Notes under the pieces: model-generated | Databases searched by the model: none | Seen by the model: only the letters and a program-made list of their open reading frames with translations | Told to the model about the DNA's origin: nothing | NCBI RefSeq assembly: GCF_002159945.1 | Contig: NZ_NFJQ01000013.1 | Span: 1-64,000 of the forward strand | Source of the DNA: Cloacibacillus sp. An23 | Lineage (GTDB): Bacteria > Synergistota > Synergistia > Synergistales > Synergistaceae | Direction: 5' to 3' | Length of the DNA stretch: 64,000 nucleotides | Position numbers and translations under genes: made by a program | In this document: positions 53,741-62,112 of the stretch, in pieces | Numbering within the stretch: position 1 is the stretch's first letter | How the letters are laid out: each line of letters starts with the position of its first letter

Positions 53741-54634
53741 ATGCTTTTGAGACAGCTTAAATATTTCGCCGCGGTCGTCGAGCGCGGCAGCTTCACCGAA
53801 GCGGCGGCTGACTGCTATATTTCGCAGTCGGCCGTGTCGCAGCAGATAAAGGCTCTTGAAAACGAGCTGGGCGTGAGGCTGCTCGAGCGCAGGAACCGCG
53901 GCTTTTCTCTTACTCCGGCTGGAGAGCTCTTCTACGGGCGCGGGAAAAAACTGCTGCGCGAGGCGGAAGAGCTGTGCCGCGACACGGTGGCCGCTTCGCT
54001 CGGAGGAGCGCGCAGGCTCCGCGTCGGCTACCTCAAATGCTTCGGAGGCGACGAGCTGCGGCTCGCCGTGGCCGAATTCTCCGAGAAATACCCCGAAACG
54101 TCGATAGAAACTATAGGCGGCAGCCATGAGGAGCTGTACGACCTTCTGCGCTTCGGCGGCGCGGACGTCGCCATGAGCGACCAGCGCCGCGCCTTTTCGG
54201 ACGAATATGTGAACTTCCATCTGTCGTACTGTTTCTGCTGCGCGGAGTTCTCCGGGCGCAGCGAGCTGGCCTCCCACGCGGAGTACGTCGATGCGGAGGC
54301 GCTGTCGAAAATCCCCTGCATACTCGTCGCGTCGAAGGAGCAGCGCGACAACGAAGCCGATTTTTATCAGAACACGCTCGGCATCGGCAGCAGCTTCATA
54401 TTTGCCGAGAGCATCGACGAGGGGCGCATGACGGCGGCCGGGAACGCCGGCTTTCTGCTCGTCGAATACGGCGAACGCCGTCCGGCGCGGGACGCATCTC
54501 TGCTGCGCCTTCCCATATATTCCGGCGGCTCGCCGCTGCGCCGAAACTACTGCGCCTTCTGGCGCAAAAGCGCGGAAAAGCCGGAGTCGGCGGAATTTGC
54601 GGAAATCCTTTACGAAATATTCAAAAGCCGCTGA
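53741..54634 (+). CDS. LysR family transcriptional regulator
   Basis: 297 residues from the ATG at 53741 (GGAGGTGG before it). The N-terminal winged HTH is typical: LKYFAAVVERGSFTEAAADCYISQSAVSQQIKALENELGVRLLERRNRGFSLTPAG-type sequence spans residues 5-60. A co-inducer domain follows. It is a single gene between two terminators; its target may be the secreted hydrolase or flavodoxin genes downstream. Confidence 0.94.
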   Translation: MLLRQLKYFAAVVERGSFTEAAADCYISQSAVSQQIKALENELGVRLLERRNRGFSLTPAGELFYGRGKKLLREAEELCRDTVAASLGGARRLRVGYLKCFGGDELRLAVAEFSEKYPETSIETIGGSHEELYDLLRFGGADVAMSDQRRAFSDEYVNFHLSYCFCCAEFSGRSELASHAEYVDAEALSKIPCILVASKEQRDNEADFYQNTLGIGSSFIFAESIDEGRMTAAGNAGFLLVEYGERRPARDASLLRLPIYSGGSPLRRNYCAFWRKSAEKPESAEFAEILYEIFKSR

Positions 54635-54660
54635 AACAGCTGAAAACGGCAAAAGCTGAA

Positions 54661-54699
54661 AAAACGCCGCTTCGTCCCGACCGGACGGGCGGCGTTTTT
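54661..54699 (+). terminator. Rho-independent terminator after lysR-type gene
   Basis: AAAACGCCGC (54661-54670) and GCGGCGTTTT (54689-54698) form a perfect 10-bp stem with an 18-base loop and T tail. Confidence 0.85.
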
Positions 54700-54952
54700 C
54701 GTATAAGCGATACTTATCCGCGCCATTAGAGGACGAAATTGTTTCCGCGGCGGAGCTTGCCTAAAATAACAACGTACACAATAAAACATGCCCGAAGCGG
54801 CGAATATATGAAAGGAGATGCTCGCAGGAATGAAAACGAACGGCGTCGGTAAAATTGCAGTAAAGCTTGCCATGGCTCTGACCGCGGCGGCGTGCCGCAG
54901 CACCGTCCAAAAAATAAAAACTTTGAGGCATGACACAGGAAGGGGAAACAAC

Positions 54953-56011
54953 ATGAAGAAGTATTTCGCATTATTGGCGCTTGCCGCCGCGTTAGCCGCG
55001 GCTCCGTCACAGGCGGCGGATCTGGCAGGACTTCCCGGCGTTCCGCAGACTGAGAAGGCGACTGTCACAGAGGTAGGCGCGAACACCGGAGTCACGGTAC
55101 GCAAGGTGACTTTCAAACGCAGCAACGACATAACGCTTGTCGGAAACCTGTTCCTGCCGAAAGATTTCGACATGAACAAACGCTACGCCGCCATAATCAG
55201 CGTGCATCCGGCGGGAAGCGTCAAGGAACAGTCGTCGGGGCTCTACGCGCACAGGCTCGCCGAAAGAGGATTCGTCACGCTCGCCTTCGACTCGGCCTAC
55301 GCGGGAGAGAGCGGAGGAACGCCGCACCTTTCGGAAGCGCCGTACGAACGCGTTGAAGACATACGCTACGCGGTAGACTACCTCGTGACGCTTCCGTTCA
55401 TAGACGAAACGCGCATCGGCGCGCTCGGCCTCTGCGCCGGAGGCGGCTACGCCGTCGCGGCGGCCCAGACCGAACGCAGGATAAGCGCCGTCGGAGCGGT
55501 CAGCGGCGCTGACATCGGCGCGGCGAACAGGGGAAGCTGGCTCGGCGGACGCCCGATCGAGGAACAGATAAAAATACTCGAAGACGTTTCCGCGCAGCGC
55601 ACACGCGAGGCGCGCGGCGAGCCTCTGATGGCAGTTCCGATGTGTCCGGAGCCGCCGACCGAGGACACCGCGCCGTCCTTCCGCGAGGGCTACGAATATT
55701 ACTGCACTCCGCGCGGAATGCACCCGCGCGCGAACAACCGCTACCTGCGCCGCAGCCAGGAGACGAAAATGGCTTTCTCCGCGATAACCAACATACAGTA
55801 TCTCACGCAGCCGGTGCTGCTCATCGTCGGCGAAAAGGCCGACTCTATATGGCAGAGCCGGCGCATATACGACGCGCTGCCCGGCAAGGACAAGGAGATA
55901 TTCACGATAGCCGGCGCGAGCCACATCGACCTCTACGACAAACCGCAGTACGTCGGCCCGGCGGTGGAGAAGCTTGACGGCTTCTTCAAGCGGACGCTTG
56001 CGGAAAAATAA
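54953..56011 (+). CDS. Secreted alpha/beta hydrolase (dienelactone hydrolase-like)
   Basis: 352 residues from the ATG at 54953, the start of a normal signal peptide (MKKYFALLALAAALAA, cleavage near SQA). The nucleophile elbow is GLCAGGGY near residue 163, so the nucleophile is Cys as in dienelactone hydrolases; HVE-type ends are replaced by GASHIDLY near residue 323 with the catalytic His, and VGEKAD near residue 290 holds the Asp. Substrate unknown. The same frame is open 45 codons upstream (to 54818) with its own ATG, ribosome site and a second hydrophobic stretch. Confidence 0.87.
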   Translation: MKKYFALLALAAALAAAPSQAADLAGLPGVPQTEKATVTEVGANTGVTVRKVTFKRSNDITLVGNLFLPKDFDMNKRYAAIISVHPAGSVKEQSSGLYAHRLAERGFVTLAFDSAYAGESGGTPHLSEAPYERVEDIRYAVDYLVTLPFIDETRIGALGLCAGGGYAVAAAQTERRISAVGAVSGADIGAANRGSWLGGRPIEEQIKILEDVSAQRTREARGEPLMAVPMCPEPPTEDTAPSFREGYEYYCTPRGMHPRANNRYLRRSQETKMAFSAITNIQYLTQPVLLIVGEKADSIWQSRRIYDALPGKDKEIFTIAGASHIDLYDKPQYVGPAVEKLDGFFKRTLAEK

Positions 56012-56040
56012 GAAAAATATTCACCTGCGAAAAACATGAC

Positions 56041-56065
56041 GGAGCGCCGCATACAGCGGCGCTCC
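56041..56065. repeat. Perfect hairpin after hydrolase gene
   Basis: GGAGCGCCGC-ATACA-GCGGCGCTCC, a perfect 10-bp stem, 30 bases after the hydrolase stop. It has no T tract, so it may act as an mRNA 3' end stabiliser. A second, 6-bp hairpin (GGCCCG / CGGGCC, 56151-56167) lies just before the flavodoxin ribosome site. Confidence 0.5.
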
Positions 56066-56188
56066 ATGCGTGTCAGGCATGAGCCGCCGATAAAAAACCG
56101 GCATTTTACAGAGCGCCGCGAAAGCGTAGAATTATATCCGAAAAGTAAAAGGCCCGCCAGTCGGGCCGCACGAACGGAGGAATTGACA

Positions 56189-56659
56189 ATGAAAAAACTT
56201 GTGGCGTATTTTTCAGCCAGCGGTGTGACCAGAGAGGCGGCGCGCCGCGTCGCTCAGGCGGCGGGAGCCGATCTTTTCGAGATAAAGCCCGTCGAGCCAT
56301 ATTCGCACGCAGACCTCGACTGGACGAATAAGAAAAGCCGCAGCACGCTCGAAATGAACGATCCGGCCTCGCGTCCCGCGACAGCCGAAAAGCTGCCGAA
56401 CATGGACGAATACGGCGTCGTCTATCTCGGATTCCCGATATGGTGGTACGTCGCGCCGAGAATCATAGAGACTTTCCTCGACAGCTACGACTTCACTGGA
56501 AAGACGATAGTGCCGTTCGCGACCTCCGGCGGCAGCGGAATGGGCCGCACGGTCGAGGTACTCAAGCAGCGCGCTCCGCGCGCGGAATGGAAAGCCGGGA
56601 AGATGCTGAATAGGCTCTCCGACGGCGAGGTCAGGAGCCTGGTCGCCGAGGCGGAGTAG
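56189..56659 (+). CDS. Flavodoxin-like protein
   Basis: 156 residues from the ATG at 56189 with a GGAGG at 56176-56180. KLVAYFSASGVTREAARRVA binds the FMN phosphate near residues 3-20, GFPIWWYVAPR near residue 78 is the flavodoxin_4 signature and GGSGMGRTVE near residue 113 ends the FMN site. A reductase or electron carrier role is likely, as for the homologue at 21144-21671, from which it differs in loop length. Confidence 0.9.
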   Translation: MKKLVAYFSASGVTREAARRVAQAAGADLFEIKPVEPYSHADLDWTNKKSRSTLEMNDPASRPATAEKLPNMDEYGVVYLGFPIWWYVAPRIIETFLDSYDFTGKTIVPFATSGGSGMGRTVEVLKQRAPRAEWKAGKMLNRLSDGEVRSLVAEAE

Positions 56660-56703
56660 CGGCGGCTTAAATTCTTTGCCGCGTCATTGAACATGACAAA
56701 ACG

Positions 56704-56740
56704 GCGGGCCGGAGGGAAAACTTTCGGCCCGCGCCTGTTT
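56704..56740. terminator. Bidirectional terminator between flavodoxin and aminotransferase genes
   Basis: GCGGGCCG (56704-56711) pairs with CGGCCCGC (56725-56732). On the + side it is followed by GCCTGTTTCG and on the - side by CGTTTTGTC. Confidence 0.75.
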
Positions 56741-56835
56741 CGCATCGTTTAACGGCTGAACGGATAAAACGATAAACGATACTTTACCGCGCGGCGCACG
56801 CTATACAGTCCGTTCGGAACATTCGTGCGCGTACT

Positions 56836-57666
56836 CTATGAAAGGCGGCGCTCCAGATTTTCAAGGAAAAGCTTGTAAAGCCGCGCCGATATCGGTCCGG
56901 GCTTTCCGTCTCCAATGACGGCGCCGCCGACGCGCGTGACGGCGAGGACCTCGTTTACAGTGCCGGTGATGAACGCCTCGCTCGCCTCTTTCAGCTCAGA
57001 TTCGAGAGGGCAGCGTTCTTCGACCGTAAAGCCGTCCGCGCGCGCGAGCTCGATGACGGCTGAGCGCGTAACTCCGTCAAGCACGCGTCCGGCGGGCGCT
57101 GTGATTATTTTCCCCTCTTTGCAGAGGAAGAAATTGTTCGTCATCGACTCCGTTATCTCGCCGTCCGGCATATAGAGCGACTCGTGCTTCGAGCTTTCTC
57201 CTTTCAGCGGCATAAGGCCGAAGAGATAGTTCGTACTCTTGCATAGCGGGAAGGGGCGTTCCGTGCGGTTCGGTTCGAGAACCGCGCCGCGTTTCCGTTC
57301 TTCCTCCGGCGTCTTGTTTATCTCGTCGAATATCACGAAGAAGCGCGGCTTCGGAAAAATCCCCTTTGCGTTGACGTCGCCGCCCGTGATATACGGCTTT
57401 ACGAGGCCGTCGGAGGGGCAGCCGCCGAGGCCTAACCCAACGCTTATTATGCCGGGCAGTTCCTGAAGTATTTCAGCGGCGGATATTCCCGCGCGTTCCG
57501 CGCTTGCCGCGAGGCGGCCGAGGTGCTCGCGCGCCGCGAACAGCCGTCCGCCGTATATGCGTATCGATTCGAATACGGCGACTCCGCGCTGTACCGCCAT
57601 GTCGGTGACGGGAATGAAGCACCCGGACGGCTGCAGATATTTTCCGTCGATGTAGCAAAGCGCCAT
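56836..57666 (-). CDS. Class IV aminotransferase (branched-chain or D-amino acid type)
   Basis: 276 residues. It has the fold-type IV layout: an N-terminal domain beginning MALCYIDGKYL and, in the C-terminal half, the catalytic PLP-binding Lys in PLCKSTNYLFG near residue 145, MPDGEITESMTNNFF near residue 170 (with the Glu at the cofactor) and the phosphate-binding GVTRSAVIELA. Members act on branched-chain or D-amino acids or aminodeoxychorismate; context does not decide. It converges on the flavodoxin gene; the hut genes lie behind it. Confidence 0.88.
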   Translation of the reverse strand: MALCYIDGKYLQPSGCFIPVTDMAVQRGVAVFESIRIYGGRLFAAREHLGRLAASAERAGISAAEILQELPGIISVGLGLGGCPSDGLVKPYITGGDVNAKGIFPKPRFFVIFDEINKTPEEERKRGAVLEPNRTERPFPLCKSTNYLFGLMPLKGESSKHESLYMPDGEITESMTNNFFLCKEGKIITAPAGRVLDGVTRSAVIELARADGFTVEERCPLESELKEASEAFITGTVNEVLAVTRVGGAVIGDGKPGPISARLYKLFLENLERRLS

Positions 57667-57903
57667 TTTTATTCATCTCCTCCCGCAGTGATATCGACGA
57701 GTATAAGGCCGAAGCGGCGTCAGCGGCGCTGTGAAAGTATTTAGATTTTATAAGTTTTGTAAAAATCATTTATGCTTACAAGAAATGTTACATATTAGGG
57801 GGGGATCCAAACCGAAAGGGGCCGCCGCACCAGAGCGCGGCGTTCGCTGCCTCTTATGTCTCACTGACGGCGCGGCCGCCTTTCGCGCGGAAATCCAGCA
57901 AAG

Positions 57904-57927
57904 AAAAAGCGGCCCCGACGGGCCGCC
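57904..57927 (-). terminator. Terminator of the hutI-ftcD operon
   Basis: On the - strand a GC-rich 7-bp stem GCGGCCC/GGGCCGC with loop GTCG, followed by TTTTT. It lies 30 bases after the hutI stop. Confidence 0.88.
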
Positions 57928-57956
57928 AAATATGTCGCGCGTATTGGAACCGTCCT

Positions 57957-59207
57957 TTACGCCACGCGTTCACCGAGCTTGTAAACCTCTTCTATCGACG
58001 TCGCGCCGGCATGGTAGGCGAGGGCCGTCGGGGTTTCGCCGTCGAGGACCAGGAAGTCAGCCTGTTTGCCGGCTTCGAGGCTGCCGAGCTTTTTCGCACG
58101 GTTCAGCGCGTAGGCGGCGTTGAGCGTCGTCGCGGTGAGCGCCTCTTCGACGGAAAGATCCATGCACATCACGCCGAGGCCGAAGATGAACGGCATTGAC
58201 TCGCAGAAGCATGAGCCGGGGTTGCAGTCGGTCGCCATTGCGACGGGGACGCCCCAGTCGACCATGTCGCGTCCTCTCGCGTAGGGCTTCTTTAGGCTGT
58301 AGGCCGTAGCGGGGAGCAGGACGGCTATTGAGCCGGCCTTGCCCATAGCGCGCAGGTTTTCTTCGGAAGCGGCGAGAAGGTGCTCCGCCGAGCGCGTTGC
58401 AAGCTCCGCCGCGAGTCCGGCACCGCCGAGGTCGTTCACCTCGTCCGCGTGTATCTTCGTGTCGAAGCCCATTTCCTTGGCGGCCTTCAGCAGCCTGCGG
58501 CTCTGCTCCACAGAGAATACCCCTTCTTCGCAGAATACGTCGCAGAACTCAGCGATGCCCTGCTCCTTGACCTTCGGCAGCATCTGCTTGACGAGCACCT
58601 CGTCGACGAACTCGTCGGCGCGCCCCTTGTATTCCTGCGGGACTGCGTGCGCGCCCATGAAGGTCGGCACGACGTCGAGCGGCGTCTCGCGCCCGACGCG
58701 CCCTATGACTTCGAGCATTTTCAGCTCGAGGCCGAGCTCGAGGCCGTATCCGCTCTTTATTTCTACCGTCGTCGTACCCTTCGCGAGAGCGGAGAGCGCA
58801 AGCTTCTTCGTCGTCTCGAAAAGCTGATCTTCGGTCGCGGCCTTCACGGCGTTGACAGACGAGAGTATGCCTCCGCCGCGCGCGAGTATCTCGAGATAGG
58901 GAAGTCCGGCGAGGCGCATGCCGAACTCGTCCTCGCGCCGTTTTGCGAAACACATGTGCGTGTGCGGGTCTACGAAACCCGGAACTACGCAGGCCCCGCC
59001 GAAGTCCTTTTCCAAGGCGACCTCGCATGGGCATACGTTTTTGAGTATTTCGTCCTCTTCGCCTATTTTTTCTATGATTCCGCCTGCGACGAGCATAGCG
59101 GCCTTCTTTATCTCTTTGACGTTCGCCTGTTCCTTTCCGGCCAGCGGACGGCCTCCGTCTACGGGGGTGAAGAGGCGCATGTTGCGGTAAAGCTTTTTAG
59201 TTCCCAT
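57957..59207 (-). CDS. hutI: Imidazolonepropionase
   Basis: 416 residues, an amidohydrolase-superfamily enzyme of normal length. The metal motif is DPHTHMCFAKRREDEF near residue 79; HADEVNDLGGAG near residue 244 and ATDCNPGSC near residue 315 carry the remaining His and Asp ligands. It opens imidazolone propionate to N-formimino-glutamate, third step of histidine breakdown. Its ATG overlaps the ftcD stop by one base (TAATG), coupling the two. Confidence 0.96.
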   Translation of the reverse strand: MGTKKLYRNMRLFTPVDGGRPLAGKEQANVKEIKKAAMLVAGGIIEKIGEEDEILKNVCPCEVALEKDFGGACVVPGFVDPHTHMCFAKRREDEFGMRLAGLPYLEILARGGGILSSVNAVKAATEDQLFETTKKLALSALAKGTTTVEIKSGYGLELGLELKMLEVIGRVGRETPLDVVPTFMGAHAVPQEYKGRADEFVDEVLVKQMLPKVKEQGIAEFCDVFCEEGVFSVEQSRRLLKAAKEMGFDTKIHADEVNDLGGAGLAAELATRSAEHLLAASEENLRAMGKAGSIAVLLPATAYSLKKPYARGRDMVDWGVPVAMATDCNPGSCFCESMPFIFGLGVMCMDLSVEEALTATTLNAAYALNRAKKLGSLEAGKQADFLVLDGETPTALAYHAGATSIEEVYKLGERVA

Positions 59208-60124
59208 TATTCAGCATCCTTTCCCATAAGCTCAAGCAGGCGCAGCTCAAGCACCTGCTCGGGGTCGAAGCCCGCTATCTGAAGATAATACGACGCGCTT
59301 TCGAGTATCGCGTTCACCGGTATCATGCCGTAGACCTCCGTCTCGAGCACATCGACGCCCCAGCGCTTCGCCTCCATGCGTATCGTTTCGAGCACGCGGT
59401 AGAGCGAATTCTTTTCGTAGTCAACGAGGTTCATGCTGACCTGAGAGATGCCGCGCTCCTCAAGCGCGAGGCCGATGCCTTTGACGTGGCAGAAGCCGCC
59501 CGACGACGCGCGGACAGCCGTCGCTATCTTCTTCGCTATATTCACGTCCGGCGTGTTGAGGTTGACGTTGAAGGCTACTAGGAATTTACGCGCGCCGATG
59601 ACCGTCGCTCCGGCTGTGGGGTGGAGACATGCCTCGCCTATATCGGGCCTGCGGTCGGGGTTGGTCTTGGCCTCCTCCTTAAGCACCTCGTACTGGCCTT
59701 TGCGTATTACTTCGAGACGCTTGCGCTCCGGGCGCAGCGCCGCGTCCTCGTAGAAGTAGACGGGGACGCCAGTCTCCTTATAGTAGAGTTCACCGAAGCT
59801 GTGCGCCAGCTCGATGCATTCCTCCATAGTTATTCCCTTGACTGGCGTGAAAGGAACGACGTCTACAGCCCCGATGCGCGGGTGCCCGCCTTGGTGCGCG
59901 TTCATGTCTATGTGCTTCAGGGCAGTTTTTGCGGCGTCGAGCAGCGCTTCCTGTATCGGAGCGGGAGCTCCGACCAGGCTGACGACGAGGCGGTTGTGAT
60001 CCTCGTCGGCGCGGTGGTCGAGAAGGTAGACTCCGCGCCTGCCCTTGAAGCAGCTTACTATTTCATCTATGACGTCCTGTCTCCTGCCTTCACTGAAATT
60101 CGGTACGCATTCAATCAACTGCAT
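59207..60124 (-). CDS. ftcD: Glutamate formimidoyltransferase
   Basis: 305 residues, only the transferase part of the bifunctional mammalian enzyme. NAHQGGHPRIGAVDVVPFTP near residues 75-94 is the active-site region with the catalytic His. It moves the formimino group from formiminoglutamate to tetrahydrofolate, giving glutamate. This shows the folate branch of histidine degradation, not HutG hydrolysis. The cyclodeaminase partner (FchA) is not in the window. First of the two-gene ftcD-hutI transcript. Confidence 0.95.
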   Translation of the reverse strand: MQLIECVPNFSEGRRQDVIDEIVSCFKGRRGVYLLDHRADEDHNRLVVSLVGAPAPIQEALLDAAKTALKHIDMNAHQGGHPRIGAVDVVPFTPVKGITMEECIELAHSFGELYYKETGVPVYFYEDAALRPERKRLEVIRKGQYEVLKEEAKTNPDRRPDIGEACLHPTAGATVIGARKFLVAFNVNLNTPDVNIAKKIATAVRASSGGFCHVKGIGLALEERGISQVSMNLVDYEKNSLYRVLETIRMEAKRWGVDVLETEVYGMIPVNAILESASYYLQIAGFDPEQVLELRLLELMGKDAE

Positions 60125-60200
60125 TTAGCCGTCACGCCTTTCACTGTGTATATATGAGAACCCATACGGATATAGTATAACTTTTCGCGCATAAAATAAA

Positions 60201-60229
60201 TGTAAAAAGCGGACGGGCCGCTTTTTACA
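60201..60229. terminator. Bidirectional terminator between hutH and ftcD
   Basis: TGTAAAAAGCGG-ACGGG-CCGCTTTTTACA is a perfect 12-bp inverted repeat with T tracts on both strands. It ends the hutH transcript and sits just before ftcD, so hutH and ftcD-hutI are separate units unless read-through occurs. Confidence 0.85.
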
Positions 60230-60267
60230 TTTAACGTGCGGTTATATTTTGCCGCTTTTGGGGAGAT

Positions 60268-61794
60268 TTATTTGAGCTCGCCGATTTCCTTCTCGACCGC
60301 TTCGACTATCGCGCCGTTCTCGACCAGCTCGAGCGATTTCAGAAGAAGCGGCTGCATGAACTGGTCCTTCTCGTAGAACGGCACGTGCTTGCGGAATTCG
60401 GCGTGCGCGGCGCCGGAGCCCTTGCCGGGCTTCAGCGGGGCGCGGAAGTCCATGCCCTGCGCCGCGTTGACCATCTCTATCGCGATAACGCGGTTCGTGT
60501 TGTTGAGTATCTGGCGTGCCTTGCGCGCGCTGTAGCCGCCCATCGAGACGTGGTCCTCCTGGTTCGCCGACGTCGGTATAGAGTCGACGACCGATGGATG
60601 GGCGAGCACCTTGTTTTCGGAGACGAGGGCCGCAGCGGTGTACTGCGGGATCATGAAGCCGCTGTTGACGCCGCTGTCGGAGACGAGGAACGGCGGCAGG
60701 TCGGAGAGCTTGTGATCCACCATGCGCGCGACGCGGCGCTCAGCGATATTGGCGAACTCGGCCGCCGCTATGCCGAAGAAGTCCATCGCCATAGCCATCG
60801 GCTGCCCGTGGAAGTTGCCGCCGCTCACGGCGTCGCCGTCCTTATGGAAGATTATCGGGTTGTCGGTGACGGAATTGATCTCTATTTCTATCTTTTCCTT
60901 GACGTAGGCTATCGCGTCGCGGCTCGCGCCGTGTACCTGCGGCAGGCAGCGCAGCGAGTAGGCGTCCTGAACGCGGTCCTTTTTATATGCTTCGACGATC
61001 TCGCTGCCCTCGAGCAGGCGGCGCATATTTTCGGCTACGATTCCCTGTCCAACCTGGGGGCGAAGGTCGTGCGTCCTCTTGTCGAAGGCGTATGGGACGG
61101 CGTGAAGCGCCTCGGCCGACATCGAAGCCGCTATGTCGGCGTTCTTCTCCATGTTGATGCCGTCCACGACGCAGAGCGCCGCGACGGCGTTCATTACGGT
61201 CGTGCCGTTGTTGAGCGCGAGGCCCTCCTTGGGCTGGAGCTCGACCGGCTTCATGCCGGCCTTGACGAGCGCCTCGGAGGCCGGCATCGTCTTGCCCTGA
61301 TAGACTACGTTGCCGTGGCCGATGAGGGTTATCGCGACGTGCGAGAGCGGGCAGAGGTCGCCGCTCGCTCCGACGGAGCCCTGCGTCGGCACGACGGGGT
61401 GGATGCCGAGGTTGAGATAATCGACCATCTGCTGGAGCGTCTCTAGACTGATGCCGGAGTATCCGCGCGAGAGCGTGTTGATGCGGAGCAGCATTATCGC
61501 GCGCACGACGTCCTCGGGGTAAGGTTCGCCGAAGCCGCAGGAGTGGCTTAGAAGAAGGTTCTCCTGGAGCTGGCGGCATTTGTCGCGCGGTATGACTACC
61601 GTCGATAGGTCGCCGAAGCCTGTCGTGATGCCGTAGACGACGCGGCCTTCGTCCGCCCATTCGAGTACGGCCTTAGCGCATTCCTTGACCAGCTTCTTCG
61701 CCTCGGGAGTTATTTCCACCTTATAACCTTTGCGAGCCACGTTCACGACGTCCTGCAGCGTGAGAGACTTTCCGTCCAAATAGACTGTCGACAT
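60268..61794 (-). CDS. hutH: Histidine ammonia-lyase
   Basis: 508 residues, typical HAL length. The MIO cofactor triad Ala143-Ser144-Gly145 lies in GSVGASGDLCPLSH; YGITTGFG near residue 54 holds the catalytic Tyr, and QDAYSLRCLPQVHG near residue 277 and NFHGQPMAMAMDFF near residue 329 are conserved. It deaminates histidine to urocanate and frees ammonia. A hut control region and the divergent hutU lie upstream; a bidirectional terminator follows. Confidence 0.97.
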   Translation of the reverse strand: MSTVYLDGKSLTLQDVVNVARKGYKVEITPEAKKLVKECAKAVLEWADEGRVVYGITTGFGDLSTVVIPRDKCRQLQENLLLSHSCGFGEPYPEDVVRAIMLLRINTLSRGYSGISLETLQQMVDYLNLGIHPVVPTQGSVGASGDLCPLSHVAITLIGHGNVVYQGKTMPASEALVKAGMKPVELQPKEGLALNNGTTVMNAVAALCVVDGINMEKNADIAASMSAEALHAVPYAFDKRTHDLRPQVGQGIVAENMRRLLEGSEIVEAYKKDRVQDAYSLRCLPQVHGASRDAIAYVKEKIEIEINSVTDNPIIFHKDGDAVSGGNFHGQPMAMAMDFFGIAAAEFANIAERRVARMVDHKLSDLPPFLVSDSGVNSGFMIPQYTAAALVSENKVLAHPSVVDSIPTSANQEDHVSMGGYSARKARQILNNTNRVIAIEMVNAAQGMDFRAPLKPGKGSGAAHAEFRKHVPFYEKDQFMQPLLLKSLELVENGAIVEAVEKEIGELK

Positions 61795-62112
61795 AATATT
61801 TCCTCCTTAATCTGTTTATTACTTCTCTAGCGATATGTTATAATTTTCTAAATCTTAAATCTCGCTCGACGTTTTGCCGAGGAGAACTTGTTTCACACTT
61901 TAAAGCTTTTTGATCCTAAAATTTTGCGCTACAATTAGTATAATATGAAACGCGGCGAAGTCAAGAAGAAAAAACGAAAAAGCCGCAGCGGCGTAAAAAA
62001 GTGTAAAAAACGTTTTTTACGTTTATTTTATAAACGAGCTGTATCATCTTCTCAGATTATGAAAAAAGGCGACGGGCCTTAAATTTTGATGAATACATGG
62101 AGGAATAAGATC
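61795..62112. promoter_or_regulatory. Divergent hutH-hutU control region
   Basis: 318 bases, AT-rich. On the + strand TATAAT at 61939-61944 may be the hutU -10 box, though no good -35 is seen. On the - strand a TATAAC element lies near 61844 toward hutH. Two abutting palindromes occupy 62003-62036 (separate entry). No other gene is visible. Confidence 0.55.
62003..62036 (+). promoter_or_regulatory. Two abutting palindromes upstream of hutU (operator candidates)
   Basis: GTAAAAAACGTTTTTTAC at 62003-62020 is a perfect 18-base palindrome. It shares its last base with CGTTTAT-TTT-ATAAACG at 62020-62036, a perfect 7-bp inverted repeat. They lie in the hutU leader, about 60 bases after the -10 candidate and 77 bases before the ATG, where a repressor could block elongation; alternatively the pair forms an mRNA hairpin. 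Confidence 0.45.
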
